Source: Candidatus Hydrogenedentota bacterium
GTDB lineage: Bacteria > Hydrogenedentota > Hydrogenedentia > Hydrogenedentales > JAEUWI01
Reading direction: 5' to 3'
Assembly (NCBI GenBank): GCA_030430835.1
Contig: JAUIKJ010000197.1
Span: forward strand, 1-6,014
Length of the DNA stretch: 6,014 nt
The position numbers were made by a program, and so were the translations under genes. Shown here one piece after another: positions 3,757 through 6,014 of this stretch; the stretch's first letter is position 1; every line of letters starts with the position of its first letter. Under the pieces are notes generated by a model, which saw only the letters and a program-made list of their open reading frames with translations, made no database searches and was not told the DNA's origin.

Positions 3757-6014
3757 CGAGATTCAGGATAACACGGCAGAGCAGGGTCCAGGCCGCGTGG
3801 GTTTCAGGATCGTCCAGCGTATCCACCGCACCAAGTAACGCGGCCGGGTCCGCCTCGCCGCGGCGGAAACGGTCGTGCTGCCGTTCCAGATAGTCCCGGA
3901 GCCAGGCCGCTTCCTCACGGTCGGGCGGACGGCCGGTACAACGTTCAAAGGCCAAGGTCATCGCGGCGCCGGTGTCGCCCCGGGTCTCGTCCAGTACAGT
4001 AGCAGCAAGCGCGCGCGCGGCGTCGAGGAAGAGATCATCGTTGAGCAGGGTCAACGCTTGCAGCGGTGTGCTGGATCGCACGCGCTGGACACAGGCGGCA
4101 TCGCGCGTCGGCGCGTCGAAGACCGTGGCCACCGGATAGGGCAGGGTCCGCTTCCAGAAGGTGTAGATGCCGCGGCGGTAGCGCGCGGGGCCTTCGGCCG
4201 TCGGCCAGCCATTGGGATCCGGATACACCAGAGACAAGGCGCCATCCGGCAGCGGCGGGTATACGCTGGGACCGCCAATCTCGGGATTGAGCAGGCCAGA
4301 GGCGGCAAGCGCAATGTCGCGAATCAGCTCGGCCTCCGCACGGAAGCGCGGGCCGCGCGCGAGCAGCCGGTTGGCGGGATCGGCCGCGTGCCGATCCGCG
4401 GTGACCCGTGCCGTCTGGCGATAGGTGGCGGAGGTGACGATCATTCGCGTGAGTTCTTTGCGGCTCCAGCCGCGGCGCTGGAATTCGATCGAGAGCCAGT
4501 CGAGCAGTTCCGGATGCGAGGGCGCCTCGCTGCGCGTGCCCAAGTCTTCGGGGGTATTCACGAGGCCGCGGCCGAAGTGCCCCTGCCACGCGCGGTTCAC
4601 GGCAACGCGCGCGGTGAGCGGGTTTTCGGGTGAGGCGATCCAGCGCGCGAGGGTCAGGCGGCTGGGCGGTGCGTAGGACGGTGGCGCCGGCAACACGGCG
4701 GGGATACCCGGTGATACTTCCACGCCCGGGCTCAGAAATTCACCGCGCTTGTGCATACGCGTGACGCGTGGCACCTCGCGCTCGGCGAGTGCCAGGGTCG
4801 TGGGGAACTTGGGCATCGAGGCCTTGAGGTCCGCGATCGCTTTCTGTTGTTCTGCGAGTTCGGGGGTGTGCAGCAGGAAGTAGCGCATCAACGCGTCGCG
4901 CTGGGCCGGGCTGCGATCGGCCTCCGGAATCCGCAGCGTAGCCTCGATGCCGTGCGGCAAGCCGGATGCGGCAACCGTCTGTTTGGCGTCGGCCACCGAG
5001 ATTCGGAAACGGCCGAGCGTATGCTGGTGCACGTAGAACTGCTCCAGCGTCAGCTTGAGCAGGGTGCCGCCTTCCGCCTGTACGGGCTCGGCGAGGTTGA
5101 ATACCGCGGCGTGCGGCTGACCCGCGGCACCCTTGATCGACCAGCCGGTATCACGCTTGCCGTCGAGCGCAAGGGCTGCGCTGCGTCCCTCGCTCGCGTA
5201 GTCTTCGGTGGCGTCCTGCAGCGCGGCGAGCGCGATCTCGGCGGGAGACGACCAGGGCGCGGCCGCCAAGGCCACCTCGCTGAGCATGAAATCGCCATCC
5301 GACATGATCACGCCGCGCCCGGGTCCGCCGCCGGGCAGGCTGTCGTCCGGCAGGGCCTCGATACGAATCGCGGAGATGCGGTCCAGATCGCTGCGCAACG
5401 TGATGGTATAGATGTCGGTGTTCGGGTTGTCGCCGCTGGCGAGAATAGACCCATCGTCGAGGCGGGTCAGGGTGGCGTGGCCATCCGAGTGGAGTTCCAC
5501 GGGATCGGCGATGTGCCAGTCCACGGCCTTCGTGGTGTTCGCGGCTTTCCACGCGGCAAACTTGTTTCCGAGGTTGCCCGCGCGCGCGAGCGCATTCGTC
5601 TCCTCCGGCGGGTCGGCCGGGAAGTGCTTGGGCAGGTCCGCAATCATCGCCTCAACTTCGTTGCGAATCCGCGCTTGCTCCGCGGCGATGTCGTCTCGCT
5701 CCACCGCCATCTCGATGTCGTCGGTGTTGTTGAGGTAGGCGTAGAAAGAGAAATACTCGCGCTGGGTGATGGGGTCGTACTTGTGGGTGTGGCATTGTGC
5801 GCAGCTCATGGTCAGCCCGAGGAAAACGGTGGCGACCGTATTCACGCGATCGACCATGGCTTCGTAGCGAAACTCTTCGACGTCGACACCGCCCTCTTCA
5901 TTGATCATGGAGTTGCGCAGGAAGCCCGTCGCGATGCGTTGGTCCGGCGTGGCCTCGGGCAACAGGTCGCCCGCAATCTGTTCGATGATGAAGCGGTCGT
6001 AGGGCAGGTCGCGG
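3734..6014 (-). CDS. DUF1549/DUF1553 cytochrome-type protein, N-terminus beyond the window
   Basis: The last 759 residues of a large protein of the PSCyt2/PSD1 type; the frame is open to the right edge, so the start lies outside. An internal TTG at 5962 is not the start, since conserved DUF1549 sequence (PYDRFIIEQIAGDLLPEA) continues upstream of it. In visible numbering, the C-terminal part of DUF1549 spans about 1-100 and carries the c-type haem motif CAQCH (71-75) followed by HKYDPITQREYF. A charged helical stretch follows (about 100-127). A region resembling an embedded carbohydrate-binding or discoidin-like beta domain comes next (about 155-345), with ALDGKRDTGW and HTLGRFRISVAD. DUF1553 fills about 415-759, including NPLTARVAVNRAWQGHFGRGLV, HPELLDWL and SSTPLQALTLLND. 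Homologues often start with a signal peptide and a second cytochrome domain, which cannot be checked here. The biochemical role is unknown; envelope location is inferred from the haem motif and family. Confidence 0.92.
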   Translation of the reverse strand, partial: RDLPYDRFIIEQIAGDLLPEATPDQRIATGFLRNSMINEEGGVDVEEFRYEAMVDRVNTVATVFLGLTMSCAQCHTHKYDPITQREYFSFYAYLNNTDDIEMAVERDDIAAEQARIRNEVEAMIADLPKHFPADPPEETNALARAGNLGNKFAAWKAANTTKAVDWHIADPVELHSDGHATLTRLDDGSILASGDNPNTDIYTITLRSDLDRISAIRIEALPDDSLPGGGPGRGVIMSDGDFMLSEVALAAAPWSSPAEIALAALQDATEDYASEGRSAALALDGKRDTGWSIKGAAGQPHAAVFNLAEPVQAEGGTLLKLTLEQFYVHQHTLGRFRISVADAKQTVAASGLPHGIEATLRIPEADRSPAQRDALMRYFLLHTPELAEQQKAIADLKASMPKFPTTLALAEREVPRVTRMHKRGEFLSPGVEVSPGIPAVLPAPPSYAPPSRLTLARWIASPENPLTARVAVNRAWQGHFGRGLVNTPEDLGTRSEAPSHPELLDWLSIEFQRRGWSRKELTRMIVTSATYRQTARVTADRHAADPANRLLARGPRFRAEAELIRDIALAASGLLNPEIGGPSVYPPLPDGALSLVYPDPNGWPTAEGPARYRRGIYTFWKRTLPYPVATVFDAPTRDAACVQRVRSSTPLQALTLLNDDLFLDAARALAATVLDETRGDTGAAMTLAFERCTGRPPDREEAAWLRDYLERQHDRFRRGEADPAALLGAVDTLDDPETHAAWTLLCRVILNLDETITRS

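Noticed and set aside
3875..4633. 252-codon plus-strand frame opposite the DUF1553 region
   Set aside because: It is antisense to conserved DUF1553 sequence, with an Arg/Gly-rich shadow composition and no domain.

Overview
The window is GC-rich chromosomal DNA. All four genes I can support lie on the minus strand, so they read right to left. The two right-hand genes are a cytochrome-linked DUF1549/DUF1553 protein followed by a DUF1501 protein. Together with a Tat-tagged sugar-phosphate-isomerase-like protein, this is the type of gene content seen in Planctomycetes, Verrucomicrobia, Lentisphaerae and allied lineages such as Hydrogenedentes. The exact lineage cannot be fixed from this window; assigning it to that broad group is an inference from gene content.

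Layout, right to left. (1) 6014-3734: a large DUF1549/DUF1553 protein, cut off at the right window edge. (2) 3756-2278: a DUF1501 protein with a twin-arginine-like leader; its start overlaps the previous gene by 23 bp, so the two form a translationally linked pair. (3) 2277-1734: a 544-bp gap without a gene, filled by two structured repeats. One is a perfect nested palindrome (1836-1937). The other is a pair of inverted 30-bp dRS3-like repeats (2010-2039 and 2145-2174). (4) 1733-795: a Tat-exported TIM-barrel isomerase/epimerase homologue with a good ribosome binding site. (5) 748-287: a small YfcE-type metallophosphoesterase, 46 bp downstream and probably co-transcribed. (6) 286-1: a gap without a supported gene, holding an AT-rich island with a candidate leftward promoter.

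The DUF1549/DUF1553 and DUF1501 proteins are a recurrent pair of envelope or exported proteins of unknown biochemical role: one has a c-type haem motif, the other an alkaline-phosphatase-like fold. The isomerase and phosphoesterase form a second small unit with no obvious shared pathway. I found no defence system, CRISPR array, RNA gene, transposase or phage gene. The most interesting signals are the layered palindromes in the 1734-2277 gap and the apparent loss of two metal-ligand positions in the isomerase homologue.
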